NCBI RefSeq assembly: GCF_014199625.1
Contig: NZ_JACHNY010000003.1
Span: 427,041-491,040, forward strand
From: Sphingomonas abaci
GTDB lineage: Bacteria > Pseudomonadota > Alphaproteobacteria > Sphingomonadales > Sphingomonadaceae
Reading direction: 5' to 3'
Length of the DNA stretch: 64,000 nt
Of the stretch, positions 1-8,665 are shown piece after piece. Both the position numbers and the translations under genes were made by a program. Position 1 is the stretch's first letter; each line of letters begins with the position of its first letter. The notes under the pieces are model-generated. The model was not told the origin of the DNA and made no database searches. It saw only the letters and a list, made by a program, of their open reading frames with translations.

Positions 1-386
1 GCGCGGCACACGTCGCGCGCATTCTCCAGCCAGCGGTCGACGGGGCCGGTGACCCCACCGTCCAGCGTCGCGCGGATGCCGCCGCAGCCATGATGGCCGC
101 AGATGACGATATGGGGCACGTCCAGCACATCGACCGCATATTGGATGACCGACAGCAGGTTGAGATCGTCGTCATGCACCAGATTGGCGATGTTGCGGTG
201 GATGAACATCCGGCCGGGCAGCGACTGGGTCTTCTGCTCGGGGCTGACCCGGCTGTCGGAACAGCCGATCCATAGGAATTGCGGCTTCTGCCCCGCCGTC
301 TGGCGCGTGAAGAAGTCGGGATTCTCGTCTGTCAACTCCTTGGCCCAGGCCTGGTTGGCGAGCAGGATCTGCTTGGTGACTTTCAT
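1..386 (-). CDS. beta-class carbonic anhydrase (3' part cut off by window edge)
   Basis: Catalyses interconversion of CO2 and bicarbonate in the cytoplasm. Reading on the minus strand from the ATG at 386, the first 128 residues show the beta-class zinc site: C42 and D44 in GCSDSR, then H98 and C101 in GHHGCGG, with R46 completing the Asp-Arg dyad. The C-terminal part lies outside the window. The ATG overlaps the stop of the upstream SulP transporter by 4 nt (ATGA, 383-386), so the two are translationally coupled. Pairing of a SulP carrier with a carbonic anhydrase suggests joint handling of bicarbonate; this is inferred from context. Confidence 0.95.
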   Translation of the reverse strand, partial: MKVTKQILLANQAWAKELTDENPDFFTRQTAGQKPQFLWIGCSDSRVSPEQKTQSLPGRMFIHRNIANLVHDDDLNLLSVIQYAVDVLDVPHIVICGHHGCGGIRATLDGGVTGPVDRWLENARDVCR

Positions 387-1960
387 GCGAAACGAACCTC
401 GGCGGCGGGGGCGTTGATCAGCGGCAGCGTCCGCTCGGCGATGTCGCCGCGCACCACCACCCTGATGCCGCGATAGGCGGCGTTCTTGATGAAGGCGTTG
501 ATGATGTCGACATTGTCCAGATCGACATAGCTGGTCGACGACAGATCGATCAGCAGGTCGCTGTCGGCCGGGACCTTCTCCAGCTTCTTCTGCAGCTCGT
601 ATTTGTGGATGAAGTAGAGGTTGCGCCGCGCCCGGATCAGGCAGTCGCTACCGTCGCAGGCATAGGTGATGGCGGTACGGAAGTTGCGCGCGATCACGAA
701 GACGAAGCCGACCGCCAGGCCGATCAGGATGCCGATCAGCAGGTCGGTGAACAGGATCGCGACGACGGTGACGACCAGCGGCACGAACTGGCTCCAGCCC
801 TGCTTGTAGCGCTCCAGGAACAGCTTGGGCTTGGCCAGCTTATAGCCGGTCGCGATCAGCACGGCGGCCAGCGCCGACAGCGGAATCAGGTTCAGCACCG
901 CCGGGATCAGCGCCACCGACACCAGCAGCCAGGTGCCATGCAGGATGGTCGACAGCTTGCTGTCCGCGCCCGCATCGACATTGGCCGAGGAGCGCACGAT
1001 CACCGAGGTGACGGGCAGGCCGCCGATCAGGCCGGAGACGATGTTGCCGCCGCCCTGCGCCATCAGTTCCCAGTTCTTGTCGGTGGTGCGGCGCTTGGGA
1101 TCGATCTCGTCCACCGCCTTGACGCTGAGCAGCGACTCCAGACTGGCGACGATCGCCAGCGTCGCCGCCGTGGTCCAGACCGCCGAACTGCCGATGGCGG
1201 AGAAATCGGGCAGGGTGAACAGGCCGACGAACGCGGAGGCGCTGTCGGCGATCGGCACCTGCACCAGATGCTTGGGGCCGAGCTGCCATTCGGGGTGGAT
1301 CAGGCCGAGCAGCACATTGCCGACCACGCCGATCACCACCACCACCAGCGGGCCGGGCAGGAAGCGCAGCGGCCCCTGTTTCGGCTTGGCGTGATCCCAC
1401 CAGAACAGGAACGCCAGGCTGATCCCGCCGATCAGCACCGCACCCGGCGTCAGGCCGCGGCTGACGCTGTTCCACAGGTCGACAAAGGTATTGCCGCCGG
1501 CGGTGGCGAATTCGAACGATCCCTCGAAATCGCCGTCATAGCCGACCGCATGGGGGATCTGCTTCAGGATCAGGATCAGGCCGATCGCCGCCAGCATGCC
1601 CGTAATGACCGAGGAGGGGACGAACTCCGCCAGGATGCCGGCGCGGGTGAAGGAGAAGGCGAGCTGGAGGATGCCGGCCAGCACCACCGCCAGCGTGAAC
1701 ACTTGATAGCTGGGCAGGCGTTCGATCGCGGCGAGCACGATCACCGTCAGCCCCGCCGCGGGCCCCGCCACCGACAGCGACGACCGCGACAGGCTGCCGA
1801 CGACGATGCCGCCGATGATGCCGGCGATCAGCCCCGAGAACAGCGGCGCGCCCGATGCGAGCGCGACGCCCAGGCAGAGCGGCAGGGCGACCAGCGCCAC
1901 CACGATCGAGGCCGGGATGTCGCTGCGCGCCGTCGCCAGCAGGGATTTGGACGGGGACAC
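383..1960 (-). CDS. SulP family anion transporter with STAS domain (probable bicarbonate or sulfate carrier)
   Basis: Inner-membrane anion carrier of the SLC26/SulP family. The protein has about 10-12 hydrophobic segments, beginning with the family-typical DIPASIVVALVALPLCLGVA stretch, then a cytoplasmic C-terminal STAS domain containing LLIDLSSTSYVDLDN. The frame is open from a GTG at 1978, but the GTG at 1960 has AGGAG about six bases upstream and gives 525 residues, so it is preferred. The stop overlaps the start of the carbonic anhydrase gene. Substrate cannot be read from sequence. The carbonic anhydrase partner favours bicarbonate (BicA-like), while sulfate remains possible. Confidence 0.9.
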   Translation of the reverse strand: MSPSKSLLATARSDIPASIVVALVALPLCLGVALASGAPLFSGLIAGIIGGIVVGSLSRSSLSVAGPAAGLTVIVLAAIERLPSYQVFTLAVVLAGILQLAFSFTRAGILAEFVPSSVITGMLAAIGLILILKQIPHAVGYDGDFEGSFEFATAGGNTFVDLWNSVSRGLTPGAVLIGGISLAFLFWWDHAKPKQGPLRFLPGPLVVVVIGVVGNVLLGLIHPEWQLGPKHLVQVPIADSASAFVGLFTLPDFSAIGSSAVWTTAATLAIVASLESLLSVKAVDEIDPKRRTTDKNWELMAQGGGNIVSGLIGGLPVTSVIVRSSANVDAGADSKLSTILHGTWLLVSVALIPAVLNLIPLSALAAVLIATGYKLAKPKLFLERYKQGWSQFVPLVVTVVAILFTDLLIGILIGLAVGFVFVIARNFRTAITYACDGSDCLIRARRNLYFIHKYELQKKLEKVPADSDLLIDLSSTSYVDLDNVDIINAFIKNAAYRGIRVVVRGDIAERTLPLINAPAAEVRFA

Positions 1961-2133
1961 CTTGGCTCCTGACTCCACGTCGTCCGGGGCGCGGGCGCGA
2001 CGGACATGACGTTCTGATGACGTTTATGTCATCTATAGATGCCATGACCTTGGGTCCGACGCAACGCGGCCGTCGCGGACTTTCACGACGAAGGCGGTTG
2101 CACGGCGACGCGGGCCGCTTATGTCATCACGCC
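1961..2133. promoter_or_regulatory. divergent promoter region between SulP and J-domain genes
   Basis: No gene fits here. The stretch is locally AT-richer (about 2010-2050) and contains the perfect 12-bp palindrome CATCTATAGATG at 2030-2041, flanked by repeats of ATGACGT/TGTCAT. It must hold the promoters of both divergent units. The palindrome is a candidate regulator site, but no known consensus was recognised. Confidence 0.35.
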
Positions 2134-2664
2134 ATGGCGCATCGCCCGATCCGATCCAATGACTGGGGCTTTCCCCGCTGGCGTGGCTATGGCTCGGGCC
2201 GCGAGGCGAAGCCGGTGCGGCTGTGCGATCGGCATGGCTGCGACAAGCCGGGCGACTGCCCCGCGCCCAAGTCGCCCAACAGCCCGGATCGCTGGTATTT
2301 CTGCCAGGATCATGCCGCCGAGTATAATCGCGGCTGGGACTATTTTCAGGGCCTGTCGGCGGAGGAGGCTGCCGAGCGCGAGCGCAACGAGGCACGGGGC
2401 GCGGCGGGTTATGAACGGTCGCGCCATTATGCCTGGGCGGGGCCCGGCGACGGCACCCGGTCGCGCGACGAACGCCGGGCGCTGGAGGCGCTGGGGCTGG
2501 ACGAGGATGCCGACTTCGAGGCGGTGCGCGGCGCATGGCGGCGGCTGGCCAAGGAGAACCATCCCGATGTGCGGCCGAACGATCCCCAGGCGGCCGTCCG
2601 CTTCCAGACGGTGCAGGCCGCCTATGAGGTGCTGCGCGCCGCCGAGGAACGCCGCGCCGCATGA
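2134..2664 (+). CDS. J-domain protein (DnaJ-like co-chaperone)
   Basis: A 176-residue protein with a J domain at the C-terminal end (about residues 112-172), including the HPD signature at 143-145 that stimulates the ATPase of DnaK. The first 110 residues have a cysteine pair region (CDRHGCDKPGDC, then FCQDH) that may bind metal, and a WDYFQGLS segment. The frame is open further upstream, but the ATG at 2134 (MAHRPIRS) is the first start outside the divergent promoter region. Its TGA overlaps the ATG of the next gene by 4 nt. It lacks the zinc-finger and substrate-binding domains of full DnaJ, so it is a small specialised co-chaperone with unknown client. Confidence 0.85.
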   Translation: MAHRPIRSNDWGFPRWRGYGSGREAKPVRLCDRHGCDKPGDCPAPKSPNSPDRWYFCQDHAAEYNRGWDYFQGLSAEEAAERERNEARGAAGYERSRHYAWAGPGDGTRSRDERRALEALGLDEDADFEAVRGAWRRLAKENHPDVRPNDPQAAVRFQTVQAAYEVLRAAEERRAA

Positions 2665-2960
2665 TCCGGCGCGCCAAGGCGGACTGGCAGGGCGTGGTGC
2701 TGGTCTGCGGCAAATGCTCGCGCAAGGTCGATGGCGGCTTCGGGCCAAAGGGGCGTACGCCGCTCGCCAAGCTGCTGCGGTCGATCTGGGGCAAAGGCCG
2801 CAGGGCCGAGCGCGGCGTGATCGAGACAAAATGCTTGAAACTTTGTCCCAAGCGGGCGGTGGCGGTGGTCGACGCGACGCGGCCGGGCGAGTGGCTGGTG
2901 GTGCCGGCGGGCGAACCGGTCGATACGCTGCTCCAGCGATTGTCTCGGCCGGACGCCTGA
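2661..2960 (+). CDS. (2Fe-2S) ferredoxin-like small protein
   Basis: A 99-residue protein with a C-x2-C pair at residues 16 and 19 and a C-x3-C pair at 58 and 62. This arrangement is seen in small thioredoxin-like or (2Fe-2S) ferredoxin domain proteins. It is rich in Arg and Lys in the middle. The start ATG overlaps the stop of the J-domain gene (ATGA, 2661-2664), so the two are probably made together. The partner is a co-chaperone and the next gene, on the other strand, is sufE, which suggests a link to iron-sulfur chemistry. That link is inference only. Confidence 0.7.
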   Translation: MIRRAKADWQGVVLVCGKCSRKVDGGFGPKGRTPLAKLLRSIWGKGRRAERGVIETKCLKLCPKRAVAVVDATRPGEWLVVPAGEPVDTLLQRLSRPDA

Positions 2961-2970
2961 CCGGCGGCGA

Positions 2971-3375
2971 TCAGGCCAGCCGCGCCGCCGTCTCGCGGAT
3001 CAGCGCGATCATGTTGGGAATGCCCTGCGTGCGGTTGGAGCTGAGCTGGTTCCTGAGGTCGAAGGGGGCGAGCTCGGCGGCGATGTCGGTCTCCACGATC
3101 GCGCCGGGCGCGCGGTCCTGCACGGTCTGGAGCACCAGCGCGATGATCCCCTTGGTGATCGCGGCATTGCTGTCGGCCAGGAAATGCAGCGTGCCGTCCT
3201 CAGCCCGCGTCGGATAGACCCAGACCGAGGCGGAGCAGCCGCGCACCAGCGTCGCGTCGGTCTTCAGCGCCTCGGGCATCGGCTCCAGCGCGCGGCCGAG
3301 ATCGATCAGCAGCCGATAGCGATCGTCGGCATCGAGGAATTCATATTCGTCGCGAAGCTCGGCCAGGCTGGTCAT
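2971..3375 (-). CDS. sufE: SufE family cysteine desulfurase sulfur acceptor
   Basis: A 134-residue SufE protein. It takes persulfide sulfur from the SufS/CsdA cysteine desulfurase and passes it to the Fe-S scaffold. The acceptor cysteine is C47 in LVRGCSASVWV, and the C-terminal LSSNRTQGIPNMIALI segment is typical of the family. The frame runs back to 3411, but the ATG at 3375 (MTSLAELRDEYEFL) matches the family N-terminus. The gene converges with the ferredoxin-like gene, with 10 nt between the stops. No suf operon is seen in this window. Confidence 0.9.
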   Translation of the reverse strand: MTSLAELRDEYEFLDADDRYRLLIDLGRALEPMPEALKTDATLVRGCSASVWVYPTRAEDGTLHFLADSNAAITKGIIALVLQTVQDRAPGAIVETDIAAELAPFDLRNQLSSNRTQGIPNMIALIRETAARLA

Positions 3376-3455
3376 GCCGCGCGAGGTAGCGATGGGGGAG
3401 GCTGGGGGCAACCGGGGATGGGTGTTGATGTCTGCCGCAAGCCGTCCACTTGCTC

Positions 3456-3558
3456 GTTCCCCGGCGAAGGCCGGGCCTAAATGTGGGGCGGCAATGATGA
3501 CGCGCAGCGCTCCGTTACATCAGCCCTCCCAACTGGGCCCCGGCCTTCGCCGGGGAAC
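3456..3558. repeat. REP-like palindrome pair, locus 1
   Basis: Two copies in inverted orientation, 3456-3475 and 3539-3558, are perfectly complementary over 20 nt. Each is itself a small hairpin (CCCGGC-GAAG-GCCGGG type). They bracket about 60 nt containing GCGCTCCGTTAC and CCCAACTGGG, which are shared with the loci near 21.9 and 34.3 kb. They lie in the sufE/TRIC intergenic region, which holds no gene. Confidence 0.8.
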
Positions 3559-3666
3559 AGGGGAGGGTGGCGGAGTGCTGCCATGCGGCATGGCGTCAGC
3601 GGCCCTAAACATCCTTTTGCCGCCGAATCAGGCGCGCCGCCGTGCGATCCGTCCTACAGGACCGGC

Positions 3667-4320
3667 ATGATCCCGCCCGTTCCCTTGCCCGATGCCGCCC
3701 TCGTCCTGCCCGCGGCGGCGCGGTGGCTCGACATGGCAGGGCTGGCGGTGTTCGCCGCCTCCGGAGCGCTGGCGGCGGCGGGGCGGGGGCAGACGCTGGT
3801 CACGCTCGCCTTTTTCGCGCTCATCACCGGGGTGGGCGGCGGCACGGTGCGGGACCTTCTGATCGGTGCGCCGGTCTTCTGGGTGCGCGATCCGCATGTC
3901 GCGGCGCTGTGCATCGGCCTCGCCATCGCGATCTGGGTGACGCCGGGGCGCTGGTGGTCCGGCTCGGCCCTCGCCTGGCTCGATGCGGTCGGGCTGGCGG
4001 CCTATGCCGTCTATGGCGCGGCGAAGGCGCTGGGCCACGGCGTGCCGCCGGTGCCGGCGATGGTGATGGGCGTGGTCAGCGCCTGTGTGGGCGGCATCAT
4101 CCGCGACGTGCTGGCGGGCGAGCCATCGATCCTGATGCGGCCCGAACTCTATGTCACCGCCGCCGCCCTGTCCTCGACCAGCTTCGTCACGCTCCAGGCG
4201 CTGGGTGTCGGCACGGGCGTCGCGGCGACGGTGGCGGCGCTGCTCGGCTTCTCCTTGCGCGCCGCCGCGATCCGGTGGAAGCTGGCGCTACCCGCCTATC
4301 GCGCCACGCCGCGCGTGTAG
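3667..4320 (+). CDS. trimeric intracellular cation (TRIC) channel family protein, YicG/UPF0126-like
   Basis: A 217-residue integral membrane protein made of two similar halves. Each half carries a glycine-rich signature: GVGGGTVRDLLIGAPVFWVR in the first and CVGGIIRDVLAGEPSILMR in the second. Seven hydrophobic segments fit the TRIC/UPF0126 fold, a trimeric cation channel family. The ATG at 3667 is chosen because the open frame upstream runs through the repeat region and has no family match. The last 25 nt overlap, tail to tail, the end of the oligopeptide transporter on the other strand. The physiological ion in bacteria is uncertain. Confidence 0.85.
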   Translation: MIPPVPLPDAALVLPAAARWLDMAGLAVFAASGALAAAGRGQTLVTLAFFALITGVGGGTVRDLLIGAPVFWVRDPHVAALCIGLAIAIWVTPGRWWSGSALAWLDAVGLAAYAVYGAAKALGHGVPPVPAMVMGVVSACVGGIIRDVLAGEPSILMRPELYVTAAALSSTSFVTLQALGVGTGVAATVAALLGFSLRAAAIRWKLALPAYRATPRV

Positions 4321-6272
4321 CGGTAGAGCAGGGCGACCAGCGCCAGGAACAGGATCGTGCCGCCGCCCAGCGCGACCGGCTCGAACGAGTCGCCGACGAG
4401 CGCGATCGGCGCATCGCTGTTGGTGGCATAGACCAACCCGGCGAACGCCACGCCCCACAGGCTTTCGCCCACGATCATGCCGGTCGCCGCCAGCACGCCC
4501 ATCCGCTCCGCCGCCTCCGGGTCGGCCTGGCGCCGGGCCCAGCGGTCGTAGAGCGCGCCGATCACCGCGCCCAGGACCACGGGCAGCGTCACCGCCATGG
4601 GCAGGTAGACGCCCAACCCGACGCCCAGCGGCGGCAGGCGCAGCTTGCCCGCGCGGCCCAGCATCTCGTCGAGCATGATCACCACCGCGCCGGCGACCGC
4701 GCCCCAGCCGATCATCGCCCAGTTGAGATTGCCGCCCAGCACCCCCTTGGCCAGCGCCGAGATCAGCGCGGCCTGCGGCGCGGCGAGGGCGTTGGGCCCG
4801 GCCCCCGGCGCGCCGACGAAGCCCAGCGTCGATCCCAGCAAGTTGAGCACCGGCGGCACGACCAGCGAGCCGAAGACGACGCCGAACATCAGCGCGACCT
4901 GTTGCTTCCACGGCGTCGCGCCGACCAGTTGCCCGGTCTTCAGGTCCTGGAGATTGTCGTTGGAGATGGTCGCCACGCCGAACACGATGCCGGTGACGAT
5001 GAGGGCATAGGCGACCAGCGCCTGGGTCGTCTCGGGAGGCTGGCCCCGGCCGAACAGCCCGACCAGCATCAGGCTGGCGGCCAGCACGGAGAGGATCCCG
5101 ATGCCCGACACGGGCGAGTTGGACGCGCCGATCAGGCCCGCCATGTAGCCGCACACCGCCGCGATCACCAGGCCGATGACCAGCACGAACAGCAGCGCGC
5201 CGCCGATCAGCAGCACCTCCGACCCCGCCAGCGGCCCGCCCGCGATCACCGACCAGAGCAGGCCGGCGATCGGCACCAGGGTCGCCAGCGCGAGCAGCGC
5301 GACCAGGCCGATCGGCAGGTCGCGCTCGGTCACGTCCAGCACCGCGCCGCCGCGCCGGGCCTGCGAGGCGGCGAGGGCGGAGCGGATCCCGGCGGCGACC
5401 GGGCCGATGATGCGCAGCAGCGTCCAGATCGCCGCGACCCCGATCACGCCCGCGCCGAAGAAGCGCACGTCATTGCGGAACACCGTGCCCGCCCATTCGG
5501 CGACGCTGGCGGCGGGCATCGGCGCAGCGGCGGTCAGGATCGGCAGCACGATCCACCAGCCGAGCACGATCCCCGCCAGCATCGCCACGCCGACCGATAG
5601 GCCGACCAGATGTCCCGCGCCGATCAGGGCGAAGGACAGGCCGCCGGCGATGCCGGTCGCGCCTCTGCCGGCGCGGAACCACAGGGCGGCCTCCGCGACC
5701 GCCAGCTTGGTCTGGGTCAGGATGGCGAAGCCGGCCGAGCTCAGCGCGGTCCAGATGATGACCCACAGGCCCCGGGCGCTCTCCGCCGCGCCTTCGCGGC
5801 TGCCGGCGCCGACCTTCAGCACCTCGGCGGCGGCGCGGCCCTCGGGATAGGGCAGGGGGGTGTCGAGCACCAGCGCGCGGCGCAGGGGGACGGAGAACAT
5901 CACCCCCAATATGCCGCCCGTGCCGGTGATCAGCGCCGTCGTCAGATAGGGGAAGCCCTGCCACCAGCCGATCATCACCAGGCCGGGCAGCACGAAGATG
6001 ATCGCCGCCAGCGTGCCCGCCGCCGAGGCGACGGTCTGGACGATGTTGTTCTCCAGGATCGTCGCGCCGGGCAGGTAGCGCAGCACCGCCATCGAGATGA
6101 CGGCGGCGGGGATCGAGGTGGCGAAGGTCAGCCCGACCTTGAGGCCGAGATAGACATTGGCGGCGGTGAACAGCAGCGTGATGACGCCGCCGAGCAGGAT
6201 GCCGCGGACGGTGAGTTCCGCGACCGGACGCCCGGCTGCGGGCGGGGGAGAAATGGCCATGGCGCGCAACAT
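4296..6272 (-). CDS. OPT family oligopeptide transporter
   Basis: A 658-residue, very hydrophobic protein with about 14-16 membrane segments. It opens with ELTVRGILLGGVITLLFTAANVYLGLKVG, the usual N-terminus of bacterial OPT carriers, and has the conserved NDNLQDLKTGQLVGATPWKQQ loop. OPT members import short peptides or metal chelates. ATGs at 6272 and 6260 are both possible; neither has a strong ribosome binding site. The gene is divergent from homoserine dehydrogenase, with about 140 nt between them, and its 3' end overlaps the TRIC gene. The substrate is not evident. Confidence 0.9.
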   Translation of the reverse strand: MLRAMAISPPPAAGRPVAELTVRGILLGGVITLLFTAANVYLGLKVGLTFATSIPAAVISMAVLRYLPGATILENNIVQTVASAAGTLAAIIFVLPGLVMIGWWQGFPYLTTALITGTGGILGVMFSVPLRRALVLDTPLPYPEGRAAAEVLKVGAGSREGAAESARGLWVIIWTALSSAGFAILTQTKLAVAEAALWFRAGRGATGIAGGLSFALIGAGHLVGLSVGVAMLAGIVLGWWIVLPILTAAAPMPAASVAEWAGTVFRNDVRFFGAGVIGVAAIWTLLRIIGPVAAGIRSALAASQARRGGAVLDVTERDLPIGLVALLALATLVPIAGLLWSVIAGGPLAGSEVLLIGGALLFVLVIGLVIAAVCGYMAGLIGASNSPVSGIGILSVLAASLMLVGLFGRGQPPETTQALVAYALIVTGIVFGVATISNDNLQDLKTGQLVGATPWKQQVALMFGVVFGSLVVPPVLNLLGSTLGFVGAPGAGPNALAAPQAALISALAKGVLGGNLNWAMIGWGAVAGAVVIMLDEMLGRAGKLRLPPLGVGLGVYLPMAVTLPVVLGAVIGALYDRWARRQADPEAAERMGVLAATGMIVGESLWGVAFAGLVYATNSDAPIALVGDSFEPVALGGGTILFLALVALLYRYTRGVAR

Positions 6273-6409
6273 GCCGCAGCCGAGGCGGGTGCGGCAAGCA
6301 TTCCTCGCCGCCGCCCGCGATATTGTATCCGCCGGCGGGGCTGACGTGGCGAGCGGACTTCGCTAGGCGGGCTGCTCGATTACAAGCCGGACAGACGAAG
6401 GGGCGGACG

Positions 6410-7699
6410 ATGGCGGAAGCATTGCGGGTGGCACTGGCGGGGCTGGGCACGGTCGGCGGCGGGGTGGTCAAGCTGCTCGACGCCAATCGCGACCTGATCG
6501 CGCGCCGCGCCGGCCGGCCGATCGAGGTCGTCGCCGTTTCCGCCCGCGACCGCACCCGCGACCGCGGCATCGACCTGTCGCGCTTCGCCTGGGTCGACGA
6601 CAGCTCCTCGCTCGCCACGCTGGACGAGGTCGACGTGGTGGTTGAGCTGGTCGGTGGCTCGGACGGCCCCGCGCTGACGCTGGCGCGCGCGACGCTGGCG
6701 GCCGGGCGGCACCTTGTCACCGCCAACAAGGCGCTGCTCGCCCATCACGGGCTGGAGCTGGCCGAGACCGCCGAACGCGGATCGGCAGCCCTGAAGTTCG
6801 AGGCGGCGGTGGCGGGTGGCATCCCGGTCATCAAGGGCCTGCGCGAGGGCGCGGCGGCGAACGAGATCGGCCGCGTCTACGGCATCCTCAACGGCACCTG
6901 CAATTTCATCCTGTCCAAGATGGAGGCCGAGGGCCGCGACTTCGCCGAGGTGCTGAGCGAGGCGCAGGCGCTGGGCTATGCGGAAAGCGACCCGACCTTC
7001 GACATCGACGGCATCGACGCCGCGCATAAATTGTCGATCCTCGCCAGCCTGGCTTTCGGGTCGCAGCCGGCGTTCGGAGCGGTGGCGGTGCACGGCATCC
7101 GCCATGTGCTGGGCGCGGACATCGCGGAGGCGGCGGCGCTCGGCCACCGGGTCCGGCTGGTCGGCGTGGCGGAGGCGGGTCCGCAGGGCCTGTTCCAGCG
7201 CGTCCATCCGCATCTCGTGCCGCTCGACCACCCGCTGGCGCATGTCACCGGATCGACCAATGCGGTCGTCGCGGAGGGCAATTTCGTCGGCCGTCTGCTG
7301 TTCCAGGGCGCGGGCGCGGGCGAGGGGCCGACCGCCAGCGCGGTGGTCGCCGACCTGATCGACATCGCGCGTGGCGAGTTCGGCCCGGCCTTCGCGATGC
7401 CGGCGGGGTCGCTCAGTGCGGCGTCGGTCGCGGATAGCGGCGAGCGGCGCGGCCGCGCCTATCTGCGTTTCACCGTCGAGGACCGCGTCGGCGTGCTGGC
7501 GGAGATCGCGGCGGCGATGCGGGATGCCGGCGTCTCGATCGAAAGCCTGATCCAGCGCGGCGTAGCCGCCGATGGTCGCGCGCTGGTCGCGATCGTCACC
7601 CATGAGGGACCGGAGCGCAGCGTCGCGCAGGCGCTGGAGCGGCTGCGGGGTTCGTCCAGCATCGCGGGGCAGCCGCTCTGGATGCCGTTGCTGGGGTGA
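6410..7699 (+). CDS. hom: homoserine dehydrogenase
   Basis: Reduces aspartate semialdehyde to homoserine with NAD(P)H on the route to threonine and methionine. The 429-residue protein has an N-terminal Rossmann motif (GLGTVGGGV, about residues 11-19), the catalytic domain with KFEAAVAGGIPVIKGLREG and NGTCNFILSKM, and a C-terminal ACT domain (about 350-420, starting YLRFTVEDRVGVLAEIA) that normally gives feedback control by threonine. The ATG at 6410 has GAAGGGG upstream; the longer open frame is rejected. It lies about 10 kb from the methionine operon and appears monocistronic. Confidence 0.96.
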   Translation: MAEALRVALAGLGTVGGGVVKLLDANRDLIARRAGRPIEVVAVSARDRTRDRGIDLSRFAWVDDSSSLATLDEVDVVVELVGGSDGPALTLARATLAAGRHLVTANKALLAHHGLELAETAERGSAALKFEAAVAGGIPVIKGLREGAAANEIGRVYGILNGTCNFILSKMEAEGRDFAEVLSEAQALGYAESDPTFDIDGIDAAHKLSILASLAFGSQPAFGAVAVHGIRHVLGADIAEAAALGHRVRLVGVAEAGPQGLFQRVHPHLVPLDHPLAHVTGSTNAVVAEGNFVGRLLFQGAGAGEGPTASAVVADLIDIARGEFGPAFAMPAGSLSAASVADSGERRGRAYLRFTVEDRVGVLAEIAAAMRDAGVSIESLIQRGVAADGRALVAIVTHEGPERSVAQALERLRGSSSIAGQPLWMPLLG

Positions 7700-7769
7700 G
7701 GCCCAGGGGGGGCTGGCCAGCCTCACGGATGGCAGCCCCTCAAGCGGTCAGGCTGGCGGCGCGAACAGG

Positions 7770-8555
7770 TCAGGCCGCCGTCCAGCCGCCATCCATCGTC
7801 AGGTTGGCGCCGGTGATCGCCGCCGCCTCGTCCCGGCACAGGAACAGGCCGAACGCCGCGACCTGTTCGGGGGTGACGAACTGCTTGGTCGGCTGCGCGG
7901 CGAGCAGCACGTCGGCGATGACCTGGTCGCGGGTCAGGCCGCGCGCCGTCATCGTGTCGGGGATCTGGTTCTCGACCAGCGGCGTCCAGACATAGCCGGG
8001 CGAGACGCAGTTCACGGTGATGCCGCATTGCGCCACCTCCAGCGCCACCGTCTTGGTCAGCCCCGCCAGGCCGTGCTTGGCGGCGACATAGGCGGCCTTG
8101 TTGGGGCTGGCGACGAGCGAATGGGCCGAGGCGGTGGAGATGATCCGGCCCCAGCCCTTTGCCCTCATGTGCGGGATCGCCGCGCGCATCATGTGGAAGA
8201 CGCTGGTGAGGTTGATCGCGAGGATCGCGTCCCATTTGTCCACCGGAAACTGGTCGACCGGCGCGACATGCTGGATGCCGGCATTGCTGACGACGATGTC
8301 GCACCCGCCCGTCTCCGCCATCGCCCGCTCGACCAGGGCGGCGATCTGGTCGGGCTCGCGCATGTCGGCGGGGTCGTAGAGCGCGGCCGCGCCACTCGTC
8401 GCCGCCAGTTCGACACGGATCGCCTCGATCGCGTCGGCGTCGCCGAACCCGTTGAGGACGACCGACGCGCCCGCCGCCGCCAGCGCGCGGGCATAGGCCA
8501 AGCCGATGCCCGAGGTGGATCCCGTCACGATCGCGGTCTTGCCGGTCAGGAACAT
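7770..8555 (-). CDS. D-3-hydroxybutyrate dehydrogenase (SDR family)
   Basis: A 261-residue short-chain dehydrogenase that interconverts 3-hydroxybutyrate and acetoacetate with NAD, as in breakdown of polyhydroxybutyrate. The cofactor motif TGSTSGIG is at residues 11-18, NAG follows in the middle, and the catalytic Tyr-Lys pair sits in AAYVAAKHGLAGLTK after the active serine. The CVSPGYVWTPLVENQIPD segment and the C-terminal TMDGGWTA are typical of 3-hydroxybutyrate dehydrogenases. The ATG at 8555 has AGGAG upstream. The upstream gene is divergent and no PHB genes adjoin. Other SDR activities cannot be fully excluded. Confidence 0.88.
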   Translation of the reverse strand: MFLTGKTAIVTGSTSGIGLAYARALAAAGASVVLNGFGDADAIEAIRVELAATSGAAALYDPADMREPDQIAALVERAMAETGGCDIVVSNAGIQHVAPVDQFPVDKWDAILAINLTSVFHMMRAAIPHMRAKGWGRIISTASAHSLVASPNKAAYVAAKHGLAGLTKTVALEVAQCGITVNCVSPGYVWTPLVENQIPDTMTARGLTRDQVIADVLLAAQPTKQFVTPEQVAAFGLFLCRDEAAAITGANLTMDGGWTAA

Positions 8556-8665
8556 GCCGATTCTCCTTCGCCGCGCCTTGTGCAATCGGGCGCAGCCCGG
8601 ATCAACCGGCGGATGGACCCCGAACCGCCCCTCGAGCATTTCAGGGTCGCAACGAAAAGGCGGGG

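Noticed and set aside
3642..5600. A 652-codon plus-strand frame over the TRIC and OPT genes
   Set aside because: Out of frame with TRIC and antisense to OPT; composition is of shadow type.
7705..7740. Hairpin after hom as a terminator
   Set aside because: Only about 7 bp pair around a long loop and there is no T tract; too weak to annotate.
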